DNA from: Laccaria trichodermophora
Lineage: Eukaryota > Basidiomycota > Agaricomycetes > Agaricales > Hydnangiaceae
Assembly (NCBI GenBank): GCA_018417955.1
Contig: JACTVC010000029.1
Span: 372,001 to 436,000, forward strand
DNA length: 64,000 nt
Direction of reading: 5' to 3'
This document shows, in pieces, positions 46,690 to 56,743 of the stretch (positions within the stretch are counted from its first letter, which is position 1; each line of letters opens with the position of its first letter). The notes beneath the pieces are model-generated. The model did not search any database. It saw only the letters and a program-made list of their open reading frames with translations, and was not told the origin of the DNA. Made by a program: the position numbers and the translations under genes.

Positions 46690-47598
46690 TCAGCACTGAT
46701 TATTATGGTTGTCGACATATCCGTTGTCAATAAGAGGTTCCCCAGCGAAGGGATCAAAGTCGGGATATCTTGCGGCGTAAGCGGACTGAGTGGGATGTAA
46801 GACAACTCGTCTCTCGGCGTTTCCTGGATTTCCTCCTAAATGCTCCCCGTCACTCTCGACGCTTGATGAGTCGTCGTCTGATCCATAAGTGGCATCAGTA
46901 AGGAATTCGGCGTCGCCCATATCCGAGTCTCCGCTAGTGATCAAGCGACACTCTGGATACTCGAGACGAGTTCCCTGCTGACTTCTCCAATTCCATCCAG
47001 TTCCGGGGCCTAATTGAAGCGTCTGTTGCCGAGCGGTCTGAATCCACTGAATGGCAAGGCGCCCGACAGCTTGAAAATCGCGGTACCAAGCGGTGAGGTT
47101 CTCTCGCGTGGTGTATCCGCATAAAGGATTGAGGAAGTCGTGACTTAGGATAGTAAGGATGTCGGGTCATTGCATATTAATGCGATCAAAATAGAACTGT
47201 GGGATGAATCGTCTAGCGGCGACTGGGATGGGGGAGTCGTTATCGGCGTCCTGCGAGGCGCATCTAGTAATATACCTGGCCAATCGATCTAACGCCCAGA
47301 ATAAGGACATAGTGGTGGATGGGTCGAGGATATATACGAGTTGACCATCCGGTTGGTTGATAGCGATGAAGTCGTCCGCCGTAAGTTGATAATTGAGGGG
47401 ATTAATGTCTTCGGATGGCGAGTAAACAGGATTGAATGGAATAAGGTGCAGGTTGGGAGTATTGGGGTTATAGAGCTCGATGGATTGCATGATGAGGTGG
47501 TGATTGGCGATATAAATGAGGCGATTCGATGGTTGAGTGATTTGAGGAATGAAGTTGTCAGCGATCTCGTCGTATCTTATATAGCGTTTCCGGCCCAC
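46690..47598 (-). CDS. accessory reading frame downstream of pol, interrupted by one TGA
   Basis: It begins right after the pol TAG, in the same frame, with GTG-GGC-CGG (GRKRYIRYDEIADNFIPQIT), and runs 143 codons to a TGA near 47168. Beyond it the same frame continues open for another ~158 codons (PDILTILSHDFLNPLCGYTT, LIQW-like helix, GPGTGWNWR, then an acidic stretch SDDDSSSVESDGEHLGG) to a stop near 46690. There is no ATG near the start; the first internal Met is far in. It resembles neither env nor a known domain. It may be a readthrough extension of pol, a separate product, or decaying sequence. Confidence 0.5.
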
Positions 47599-50500
47599 CT
47601 ATTTCGTCGATTTGAGTTTCTTCTTTTGGAGCGCCTTGAATTTCTCCCACTCGTGCAGAACTTCTGGGGCGTTTTTCAAATTTTGCTTAGTCTCCCAGGT
47701 ATCACCTTCCGGTCCATAATTGGTATACCGTAGACGATAGATCGGTATCCTTCGTCCGTTCCTGCCTTTCCGCGTGCGTTCGGCTACAATTTTTTCCACT
47801 TCGTATTCAGGTAACGCGTCGAAGTCTAGCCTGTTCGTTTTTAACGTTGGTCGCTCCCCGAATTCGACAGGTGACTCTTGATATTTTTCCAGGTGCTCGA
47901 TGTTGAGAACTGGGTGCATACCGTAAGATCCCGGCATACGCAGTCGGTAAGCCACAGCACTCACCTTCTTCATAATTTCGAAGGGTCCCTCGTACCTCGC
48001 TAAGAGTTTGTCCCCCCTTCCTTTCTCGTCCCTGAGTAGACCAAGATTTCTTCGGTTTATCACGACCTTGTCTCCTTCTTCAAATTCTTGGTTGAGTCTC
48101 CCTTTGTCGTATGCCTTCTTCTGATACACCTGACCTAGTAGCAGTGCGTCCCTGGCCCTGGTTCTTTCCGCCTTGAAGCCATCTACCAAATTAAGCGCCT
48201 TGTTGTTTAGGATCTCCTGGTCGTTGTTTCCTGTACCTAGCGTATCTGTCCGGTCGATACTAGATGACTGACCTATGATAGTAGAACTGGTAATCGGTTG
48301 AAACCCCCGTAACAAGTATGCTGGGCTGAAGCCTGTAGCGGTGTGTGGCGAGGAGTTGTACGATAATGCTAGCGCATCCAACATCTCGCTCCAGTCATCT
48401 CGATCAGGCCCGATATAGGCGCGGATGGAGATCTCCAAACCCTGATTTAAGATCTCCGTTTGGCCGTCTGCTTGCGGGTGATATGACGTTGTCAGGGACC
48501 GCTTCATTCCCATCAATCGACATACTTCCTTCCAAAAGTCGCCTCGCCACCTTGTGTCTCTATCTGAGATGACCTGTCGTGGTATACCGAATTTCGAGAT
48601 AACGTGCTTGAAGAACAACCTCGCTGTCTCGTCCTCCGTGACTCTGGTCGTTGTCGGGATTAGGATCGCGTATTTGGTGAGTTTATCTACAATCACCAAG
48701 ATATTATCAAATCCGTTTGAAGTCGGCAGTTCAGGTATGAAGTCCATGCTTACCACTTCAAATGGTTGCGACGGAATTGGAATCGGTTGTAGAAGTCCTA
48801 CAGGTCCGTGCCTCCTTGGTTTCGTTTTTTGACATACGTCACAACTGTTCACGAACATCTTAATCTCTCTAGACATTCGGGGCCAATAGTAGGTGGCGCT
48901 AATTCTATTGTAGGTCTTGAAATATCCTCCATGCGCCGCCTCGGTTATAACGTCATGCGCCTCCTGCATTATTTCCACGCGTAGGTCCTTCGGAACGCAT
49001 AATCGAGTGTTCCCTACTGAGTCTTCAAAATATACGAGTCCTTCCTCCGAACGATGGTATTGGGGAAAGGTGAGCTTAGTTTCTGGATCGCCTTCTTTAG
49101 TTCCTACCACTAATTTGAAATGTGGATCCTTATTATAGGCGCTCTTCCACTTCAGGATTTCCTGTTCGCTAATTCGAACCGTCGTCGAGTAAGATCGTGA
49201 AGTTACGTATTCTATTTCCACTTCCTCGCCATTTGCTAGAGGTAACGATATGTTCGTGGATGCGCTGTCACTTTCACAGCGAATTTCAGTTTCAGCGAAA
49301 TTCGTTGCGACGGTCAGCAATTTCTCCTCAAACTTGGGTCCCAACTCCTCAAACATATTGCGTAAAGGATCTTCGGTTGGTTTTAGTTTCAGCGGGTTGA
49401 ATTCGTTATCTAAGGGACTGCTTTGAGGTGGCATGCGACGTCGCAATCGAGAGACCGGGTCGACGTTCGAGTGAACCCTTCCGGCTCGGTGAATAATTTT
49501 CATATTGGGAAATGCAGAGAAAACTAACCCCCATGTTAAGAGGCGTCGATTCACGTTCTGGAATGTCTTACTCCAAGTTAGCGCGGCGTGGTCGGTTACG
49601 GCAAATATCTTTTCTCCTTCCAGGTATGGTTGGAATTTAATAAGACCCTCTTTTAGGGCTAAGGCTTCTCTTTCCGTAGGGGAGTAATTTCTCTCAGCAG
49701 ATTGCAACACTCTGGACCAGTACGCAACGACACGTTCCACGTGAACTATGGTGTCCTCAAAGTCCTTACTCCATTTCCCTCGTGGCGGAACATCAGAATT
49801 TTCTTTAACTAAGTGCGTTACTAGATCTGGGACTGGCTCGCCTGCCTTGAATGCGCGTTCCAACAGCTCGTACGTCTTTGTCCCTCGTAGGTCTTTTACT
49901 TTGATTGGCTGAACCTGTTGTAGGATAGCTGCTAAGGCAAAATCGCACGCGTCGGAGTATATTCGATACGGTAGTCCTGCCATGGCATGCGCTCGTACTG
50001 GGGCTTGCGTCAAAACTTGCTTGCAAAGATCATAAGCATTCTGTTCCTCTATTTCCCATTTCCACTTATTTTCCTTTTTTAAAAGTTGGAAGAGAGGATG
50101 AACAATCCAGGCGTAAAAGGGGATGTAAGAGGAAAAATACACCATCATACCCAAAAATATCTGTAAGTCATGAACATTCTTAGGATTGTCCAGCTGAAGG
50201 ATGGCGTCCACCTTTTCTTTATGTGTAGACAATCCCAAACGCGAAACTTTTTGTCCTAGCAGCATCAGGGACTGGTAGCCGAAGTGGCATTTCGCGGGTG
50301 ATAGAGTAATTTTAGCACTTCCTATTGCTTTTAAGACCAAGTCTACGTGAATCAAATGATCTTCAAACGACTTGGAGAAAATAACAATATCATCGATGTA
50401 TACTAAAGCGAAGATCCAGAGAAATGGTGCTAGAATGCCCTGCATAACTCTTTGGAATACTGCAGGTCCATTACGATACCCAAATGGCATTCTTTTGAAT

Positions 50501-52179
50501 TGAAATAGGCCTCTATGACTTCGAAACGCCAGCTTCTCCCGGTCCTCCGGTTTAATGCTTAGTTGTGTAAACCCTGCTAACGCGTCGAGTGTGGTAAGGT
50601 AATGACTTCCCTCCAACGCTTGCAATATTTCGTCCTGTCGGGGGAGTGGAAATTCATCGGCGATTACTTGCTCGTTTAATCTCCTTAGGTCTATTACCAT
50701 TCGTGGTTTGTTATTTCGATAAGCGATGAATACAGGCGCTCCCCAAGGACTCTTGGAAGGTTCAATCACCCCCAGTTGGATCCATGCATCCATTTGTTTA
50801 TCGATTACTTCACGATTGGCCGGGGAGACTTGAAATGGTGGAATAGAAATTGGTTTCGTGTTAGGCAAAAGGGGTATGTCTACCTCCTCCTCATAATGTC
50901 CTAGTCTCCCCTCAATTCCAAAGACCTCCTTATGTCGTTCAATAACGTCCCTCAAATGTTTCGTTTGAACTCCGGATAGGTTAGGTGAAATATCCACCTC
51001 CTTTAATAATTGGGTCGCCGAGACTGATTCCCCTGGTACTTCAGCTGTCTTGGGTCCTCCCTCAATAGGTGGTTCGGCTAGGAGTTCGTCGGTGGAGTAA
51101 TCGCGTCGTGATGCATCGTGCAGCACTTTGACTTCGCTCCTGGTCGTTTGTACGAACGGATTTTTACTTATGGAAGTCCCTTCTGCGTTGATAACGCTTC
51201 GTAAAATATTGGCGTGTGCTTCGATACTGTCCAGTTCTTTTTCAGTAAATTGACCTTTCTTGTCTAACCAGGACGAGGGGTTATGTCCTTGGCTTATCAC
51301 CTGTCCTGCCGAAATTGTGATTGGTTTTCTTGAGAAATTGGAGATATATACGAAGGGTGACTTTCTGGTTATTAAGGTATCCGCACATCCATAGATGTCT
51401 TCCGGTCCGCCATTAGTCGCTAATCGTTTTTCAACGAATAAATGGTTATCGTCGCTAGCGAAATTCGCCCGAACTTCCACTATTTTTGTGGATTCTGGCG
51501 CTATACTGACTAGGGACGCGGCACGTACCTTGTCGTCCTTTGATCGTAGAGTTGTACGTCGTTTCTTCTTTTGGGACTTCCGATGAATCTTAGCCTTGAG
51601 CGCCCTCGAGGTGACGTTAGGTCGCACGTGAATTTTGAATGCATGACCTTCTTCGTCGAGTAAAGTTGTTGTGAGGGAGTTATGAACTTCCTTAGATCGA
51701 CCCGATTTTCCGAATAGTAATGCACTTTGGCCTTCCTCCCTAAGTAACGAAATCGAGTACTGGTCTGCAAAGTCATTTCCAAAGATGAACGGCGCCGACA
51801 TTCCCTTTACGACGTAAGCCTCGACTTTAATAAGGACGGGGCCCTCCCTAGTTTCGAAGTAGATGTCCAGAGCAACATACCCTGTTATAATAGCGTTGCC
51901 AGTGACTTGTATCAAGTTTATTCGTTGACCTGTTCTCACCTTCGGAGGTTTTGACATCTGTTCGAGGGGCTTTTGAGAAATTAGGGTTATGTCCGACCCT
52001 GAGTCGATGATGATCGGTATGGGCTTGGCTTTCGGATCATTGAGACTCCCGCTAGTTTCAGTAGCCCTTGCTCCGAGGAACGAACACCCTGGTGGCCGAG
52101 CCGAGTATTTATGGAGTTCGACTATAGGCCTGTCAGTCTCGTCGTTCTGAGTCAGCGTGTGGAACGAAGTGCTCTTCAT
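47599..52179 (-). CDS. pol: Ty3/gypsy Pol polyprotein, 1526 aa
   Basis: Domain order with approximate residues: aspartic protease active site DSGSD at 59-63; reverse transcriptase with LDALAGF (~530) and the catalytic YIDD (~594); RNase H with YSDACDF (~740); integrase zinc finger H..H..CDVC (~1076-1116); DDE core with SMDF (~1145), SDRDTRW (~1206) and TEILNQ (~1241); C-terminal chromodomain YEVEKIVAERTRKG...YRLRYTNYGPEGDTW (~1455-1505), which places it among chromoviruses and suggests targeting to modified histone marks. No internal stop. The frame is -1 relative to gag and is already open from about 52418, 54 nt before the gag stop, so the first Met at 52179 need not be the true start. Confidence 0.95.
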   Translation of the reverse strand: MKSTSFHTLTQNDETDRPIVELHKYSARPPGCSFLGARATETSGSLNDPKAKPIPIIIDSGSDITLISQKPLEQMSKPPKVRTGQRINLIQVTGNAIITGYVALDIYFETREGPVLIKVEAYVVKGMSAPFIFGNDFADQYSISLLREEGQSALLFGKSGRSKEVHNSLTTTLLDEEGHAFKIHVRPNVTSRALKAKIHRKSQKKKRRTTLRSKDDKVRAASLVSIAPESTKIVEVRANFASDDNHLFVEKRLATNGGPEDIYGCADTLITRKSPFVYISNFSRKPITISAGQVISQGHNPSSWLDKKGQFTEKELDSIEAHANILRSVINAEGTSISKNPFVQTTRSEVKVLHDASRRDYSTDELLAEPPIEGGPKTAEVPGESVSATQLLKEVDISPNLSGVQTKHLRDVIERHKEVFGIEGRLGHYEEEVDIPLLPNTKPISIPPFQVSPANREVIDKQMDAWIQLGVIEPSKSPWGAPVFIAYRNNKPRMVIDLRRLNEQVIADEFPLPRQDEILQALEGSHYLTTLDALAGFTQLSIKPEDREKLAFRSHRGLFQFKRMPFGYRNGPAVFQRVMQGILAPFLWIFALVYIDDIVIFSKSFEDHLIHVDLVLKAIGSAKITLSPAKCHFGYQSLMLLGQKVSRLGLSTHKEKVDAILQLDNPKNVHDLQIFLGMMVYFSSYIPFYAWIVHPLFQLLKKENKWKWEIEEQNAYDLCKQVLTQAPVRAHAMAGLPYRIYSDACDFALAAILQQVQPIKVKDLRGTKTYELLERAFKAGEPVPDLVTHLVKENSDVPPRGKWSKDFEDTIVHVERVVAYWSRVLQSAERNYSPTEREALALKEGLIKFQPYLEGEKIFAVTDHAALTWSKTFQNVNRRLLTWGLVFSAFPNMKIIHRAGRVHSNVDPVSRLRRRMPPQSSPLDNEFNPLKLKPTEDPLRNMFEELGPKFEEKLLTVATNFAETEIRCESDSASTNISLPLANGEEVEIEYVTSRSYSTTVRISEQEILKWKSAYNKDPHFKLVVGTKEGDPETKLTFPQYHRSEEGLVYFEDSVGNTRLCVPKDLRVEIMQEAHDVITEAAHGGYFKTYNRISATYYWPRMSREIKMFVNSCDVCQKTKPRRHGPVGLLQPIPIPSQPFEVVSMDFIPELPTSNGFDNILVIVDKLTKYAILIPTTTRVTEDETARLFFKHVISKFGIPRQVISDRDTRWRGDFWKEVCRLMGMKRSLTTSYHPQADGQTEILNQGLEISIRAYIGPDRDDWSEMLDALALSYNSSPHTATGFSPAYLLRGFQPITSSTIIGQSSSIDRTDTLGTGNNDQEILNNKALNLVDGFKAERTRARDALLLGQVYQKKAYDKGRLNQEFEEGDKVVINRRNLGLLRDEKGRGDKLLARYEGPFEIMKKVSAVAYRLRMPGSYGMHPVLNIEHLEKYQESPVEFGERPTLKTNRLDFDALPEYEVEKIVAERTRKGRNGRRIPIYRLRYTNYGPEGDTWETKQNLKNAPEVLHEWEKFKALQKKKLKSTK

Positions 52180-52364
52180 TTCCCTGGAGAGCTTTCTTCG
52201 GGTTCTTCGATTGATGACGGGTTGTGGCGAATGTTGAATGAACGAAGAATTTAGGGAAGGAGCGTTAAGATATGGATTTAAAAGATTTCTGTGCCAGGAC
52301 TCAGCCTCAGAATAAATTCGATGGGATTTGATGGTGTTTACCCCCCCCAGCCTTGATGCTTCCC

Positions 52365-54779
52365 TTATAACTGAGAGGGTTTCGGAAAATCCGGATTGTC
52401 GTCGATGTCTTCTTCGTCGCTAAACCGTTCGTAGTAAGCGTCGTTGTAATTTTCCTGGGCTTGATCTTCTTCTGCCGTGGTGGTAATCATGTTCGCTCTT
52501 GCGCGTTTTTCTCCCTTCCTGGCGTATTTGCAGTCCCTATCCCAATGCTTACCACTGCCGCAATGTCGACAGGGTCGTGCACCTTTTTCTTCCGGTGTTC
52601 CTTTGGGTGAGACGTTACTATCGTCTTTAGGATATTGGGGATTTGAGGTTGCTTTAGACCATCCCACTAGGTGTACGTGAGCGTTCCTAAATGGGTTATA
52701 AGAATTTCGGTGAGGGGTTTCCTTGTCCTTAGAGTAGTTTTGATTACTACCTTGCCGTGTGTATAAATTCTCCCCTCCGCTTAGTCTTAAGAGTGATTCC
52801 TCGTGGAATTTCACGGACAATTGGAATTGTTCCAGATCTTGAAGAAGGTGAGGAGTGACGATTGAGGCCCAGAATGATGGGGCGCCTTCCATGATCTCGT
52901 TGATCAATTCTCGGTCCGTATAATTATATACAAACTGTAAAAGCTCCAATTTTCGAATGACATACTCACTGGGAGTTTCCTTTCCATTTCCTGCATCCCG
53001 GTAAGACGCACGATTTGCACGCGCTTTTTGCTTGTCGAGGAAGGCCCGATTCATGTAATATTCCCCTATTGCGGCGCGCAAGGTACCCCAGTCTGCTTCA
53101 ATCCTATCGCGGGTTTCGACGCTTTGACTATAGTACCATATTTCAGCAGATCCAGTAAGTCGCGTAGGTACTAGCGTACCTAACTGTTTGAAAATTACTA
53201 AAGATCGCTTTGCTAGACTGTTGACCTTTAATAACCAGCGTCTTAGTCCTTCCGGATTACCGTCCCAATTGGGAATGGCGTCTACTTTCAATTTAGTGTT
53301 GAATTGTGGTTCAGGGGAAGGTTTAGTAGTAGAAGGACTCACGTCGACTTTAGAATTGGCGTCGACTTCGAACGGATTCCTCCGTGGATTCTTTCCTAGG
53401 ACGGGCCGTCTTGGTCCTCCCTGGGGCCCTTTATCTCCATCTCTGTCGTCGCTATCATCACCGCCTGAGTCCCCTGGATCGCCTCCTCCTCGTTGTTGTG
53501 TGTAAATTCCGGACTTCTCTGAGGGGGAATTGTCGGATTCGTTTCCTCCAGCTTGCGAACCGTGTGTAGATCCTGTCCTAAATCTAGCGGTTCTGGTGGC
53601 CTCATTGTCCCCTCTGAGAACGACTGGTTCTGCGTGCTCTGTAGTCTGTTTGATGCCAAACAATTCCCTGAAAGCCGGGGAGGAGCTATGTTGTACTGGA
53701 TGACCGAATACTGACGTGTTCATATTCGCCGTAGGATGTTTAGCCTGAGACTTTGATTTCTTGAGATGCCCGGATATGCTGTCGGGTTCTCCTTCTAGAA
53801 AAGCCGGTTGATAATTACCTACTGTGGTGATTGTTGGAGCGTTAATGGTAGGCTTTCTGGGAGTCGCTGAGGCGATTATTCGCTGCTCGGATTTTTGATT
53901 CCTTTTCCCTTTAGAGAAGTCGTGATGTTCCGCTAGGTACGCTAGAAAATTCTCCACTTCGCGTCGAAAACATGCTCCTAAAATCTCAAAGTCATTAGCG
54001 GTCCAAAATTCGTCCGCTTTACCGTTCAAGCCCCATCTGGGTAAGGGGGGAAGACCTTCCCCATTGACAATAAGGTCCTCTTCTGCCTCGTTCCTACGCA
54101 GTTTGAGTCGGTGATTCAAGTTGACTAGGATGATTTTTTGTAGAGCGAAGCCAGCTAGTTCCGTTCCGCTATTAAAGTAGTATAGATGGGTTAGTAATTC
54201 CTTCAATATGTCCATTTCCTCCTTGAACAAACCTTTTCGTCCTTTGCGCGTAACTACTCGATCATACGAACTATAGATAGGTCGACGAAGGGCTTCTTCC
54301 CCTAGCTGTAACGCTTGGCGGTGGCGTCCGGCTAACGCAAAGATTTTCTCAGATCTTTCGAGTCCAGTGTCAGTAACGGTTTCCCCGAATGATGAGAAAG
54401 GCATGCAGGCTGGAAATTCGACTCTTACCTCCTTGTAAGCTCCTCGATCGGGTAAGTCTTCAAAGGCGAATGGCGTCCCTACTTCGGTGAGATCTTCAAT
54501 ATCAGAATCTTCAGGTTCGATCGATTCAGGGATCGGCGTTTGTTGATCCCTTTCCTGTGCCGTTTGAAATTCGTCAGGAACGTTCAACCCTTCAAGTATA
54601 TCCGGAGTACCTGGAGTAAACACGTTCTGCGTGCTTGTCTCCAAAGTTGCTTCTGTCCTTCCTCGAGGCGCGTTCGTTGTTCCGGAAGAGGGTTTATTGC
54701 TTGAACCCTGGGTCATGCCTGCAGATTGAGAGTTGTTGGTTTTCCTGCTAGAGCCGGAAGATTTCTTAGTGCCCTCCAT
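52365..54779 (-). CDS. gag: Ty3/gypsy Gag protein, 804 aa
   Basis: Long hydrophilic, Ser/Pro/Gly-rich N-terminal half, then the conserved gag core at about 500-650 (IPNWDGNPEGLRRWLLKVNS, SAEIWYYSQSV, then IGEYYMN, SEYVIRKLELLQ). Near residue 735 is a single CCHC zinc knuckle, CRHCGSGKHWDRDC, for RNA binding. The acidic C-terminal tail ends PDFPKPSQL. Intact, in keeping with a young element. The leader between 5' LTR and ATG is 243 bp. Confidence 0.9.
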   Translation of the reverse strand: MEGTKKSSGSSRKTNNSQSAGMTQGSSNKPSSGTTNAPRGRTEATLETSTQNVFTPGTPDILEGLNVPDEFQTAQERDQQTPIPESIEPEDSDIEDLTEVGTPFAFEDLPDRGAYKEVRVEFPACMPFSSFGETVTDTGLERSEKIFALAGRHRQALQLGEEALRRPIYSSYDRVVTRKGRKGLFKEEMDILKELLTHLYYFNSGTELAGFALQKIILVNLNHRLKLRRNEAEEDLIVNGEGLPPLPRWGLNGKADEFWTANDFEILGACFRREVENFLAYLAEHHDFSKGKRNQKSEQRIIASATPRKPTINAPTITTVGNYQPAFLEGEPDSISGHLKKSKSQAKHPTANMNTSVFGHPVQHSSSPAFRELFGIKQTTEHAEPVVLRGDNEATRTARFRTGSTHGSQAGGNESDNSPSEKSGIYTQQRGGGDPGDSGGDDSDDRDGDKGPQGGPRRPVLGKNPRRNPFEVDANSKVDVSPSTTKPSPEPQFNTKLKVDAIPNWDGNPEGLRRWLLKVNSLAKRSLVIFKQLGTLVPTRLTGSAEIWYYSQSVETRDRIEADWGTLRAAIGEYYMNRAFLDKQKARANRASYRDAGNGKETPSEYVIRKLELLQFVYNYTDRELINEIMEGAPSFWASIVTPHLLQDLEQFQLSVKFHEESLLRLSGGENLYTRQGSNQNYSKDKETPHRNSYNPFRNAHVHLVGWSKATSNPQYPKDDSNVSPKGTPEEKGARPCRHCGSGKHWDRDCKYARKGEKRARANMITTTAEEDQAQENYNDAYYERFSDEEDIDDNPDFPKPSQL

Positions 54780-55021
54780 GGAGACGCTGTTCGTCTTTGG
54801 TAGGGAGAATAATGAATGACGGGTTGATTCTGGGTGATGAGTGAAGATTTTAGAATGGGTTGTGTGGGTGCGATGTCGAGTAGTAAATTAGAATAGGTTG
54901 TGTGGGTGTACCGTGTTCCGCCGGTTACGGAAGTATTGTATTTTACCGAGATCCTGAGATCTTGAGATCGGTTGCGTAGATACTTTCGTGAACGTAGGAC
55001 TGTTCCCAATGTGTCCACCAA

Positions 55022-56738
55022 TGTTAGAGTTCGAAGATTCTAACGTTGGTGTATTCCTGCGAATACAAGTTAGTCACCTCAAATATAATAAGAACTTACT
55101 GAGAGTTCAACGATCCGTTTGCGATTTGTGTTTGTTGTTGGGAGTAGTCCTAGATCACGTGAGTTCTTAGTTTATTCTTCAGAATGTTGACGAAGCACGA
55201 CGCGTATCGGGATCGTTAGTACGAAGACTTTAACGGTTCTGATAACTTAGTAACTGATAGCGCTAGGCTTTATCAAATACTAATGAGTAGTCGTTGAGGA
55301 AGAACAAAAGTTCTACAGAGGAAACAGATTACTGGTCGTCTACCTCAAAACAAAAGGGGGAGAAGGAAACGAGAGTAAATGAACAAAGGGTAGACCCAAA
55401 AAGTACTTAGCGTTTGTGAACGTGAGAACGCGTGAATAGAGCGCCCAAGTACGCCACTGTGAGCGTTTAGTCGACTATATGCGCGTCTTCGAGGTCCTCG
55501 AAAGGAAAGAAGTTGAATTCGAAGTCTTGAAGAGAATTGTCGACGTTGAAAGACTTGAGAGTCCGGGAAAGAGGAGAACGTTGAACTTAAAAACTTCAAA
55601 ACTTAAATCTTCTTGAGTGGTCGAGAGAGAAAAGGGGGGGAAAGAAAGAACGCTCCATTCGCAAGGTGGGAGGACACCTAAATACAAAAATTGAAATCAC
55701 AAGGCATTCTACACGTTCTCGCGTGCTGCCTGTCCAATAATTCTAAAAGAAGTAACGAAATTCTACAGAACACCAAAAATAAAATGCTCGTGACGCACCC
55801 TGTCTGATTCCTCTGCTAAACCTCTGGACTGGGAATGACTCGGGGAACCGTTCGACGCTGGGGAGTCTATTTACGAACGCACTGCCGCCCTCAGTGCGGA
55901 CTTCCCAGTCATCGGTAGCTCGACCCTACCGTCCAGCCCTCGGGTGCAACTTCAGTTTCTTGAGGGTACGTCGTAAGTAAAAAGAACAACAATAATAAAA
56001 AGAATAAAAGAAAGGAAGTACGTGCGCATGCAACAAAGTCCAGAGACCTTCAGATTCCACCGAAAGAGCCAAACGAAGAAGTTGCCGATGATGACATCAT
56101 ATGAGGGCTGGATTTACGGTAAGTCGCCGGTTATTGCGTCATCCGATGGCGGTTCTTGTAGGAGTGTTTTTGCTGGTGCGCTCAACGTGCGTCGAAAAGC
56201 TGTCTTGGTAGTTCTTCGTTGCCTAAAATACATAGAAAAGATAAAAATAACAAAGGTCATAATAAAATGAAAATGCAAAAGAATTCAAAGAAATTCGGAA
56301 GTGGCGTGAGTAGACCACTCCGCACTTCCACATCGTGCTTAGTCTTTCTCAAGATCCTAAGTTCACACAGTGTTTGGGGTAAAATGTAAGAATGGTTCTT
56401 CACTTCTTAGTTTACAATTTCATTATATACCTACTACTAATTCTAGAACTTGAAGGAATGGTTCAGAACATTCCGCCAGATTCTGACTTGTGCAGGCATT
56501 ACCGAATCGACCGTTCTTGTTCGATATTTGGATGTTTGGTTACGCCGTGTCTACCAAATAGTCCAAAATGGTTATTTCGTACTAGGAAGTCAAAGCGCAT
56601 TGGATTCGGGTATATGCGCACTACTTTAATCGTAGATATATGAACTTTATAATATATACAATATAATCTGGGTAAAGGTGATAGGAAGATAATTGTGGGA
56701 AAGGGAATGAGACGTGGATGTAGGAAGGTACTATAACA
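55022..56738 (-). repeat. 5' LTR, interrupted by a nested LTR-like insertion
   Basis: Identical to the left LTR in 55022-55294 and 56337-56738; the difference is the 1,042 bp added by the nested element plus its 4-bp duplication. Confidence 0.95.
55295..56332. mobile_element. probable solo LTR nested in the 5' LTR
   Basis: Starts TGAGGAAG and ends CTTCCACA (TG...CA with short inverted ends), 1,038 bp, flanked by a 4-bp duplication TCGT (55291-55294, 56333-56336). There is no coding frame. The arrangement fits a solo LTR from an unrelated retrotransposon; a terminal-repeat MITE is the alternative. Confidence 0.7.
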
Positions 56739-56743
56739 GTAAC

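Larger units (their letters stand above)
45887..56738 (-). mobile_element. complete Ty3/gypsy chromovirus retrotransposon
   Basis: The LTRs lie at 45887-46561 and 55022-56738, each with TG...CA ends, and the 5-bp duplication GTAAC flanks the whole (45882-45886, 56739-56743). Coding is on the minus strand: gag, then pol with protease, reverse transcriptase, RNase H, integrase and chromodomain, in the Ty3/gypsy order. A primer-binding-like TGGTGGACACATTGGG follows the 5' LTR with one base between. A polypurine tract with eight G precedes the 3' LTR. Apart from an insertion in the right LTR the two LTRs read as identical, so the insertion is recent. Confidence 0.95.
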
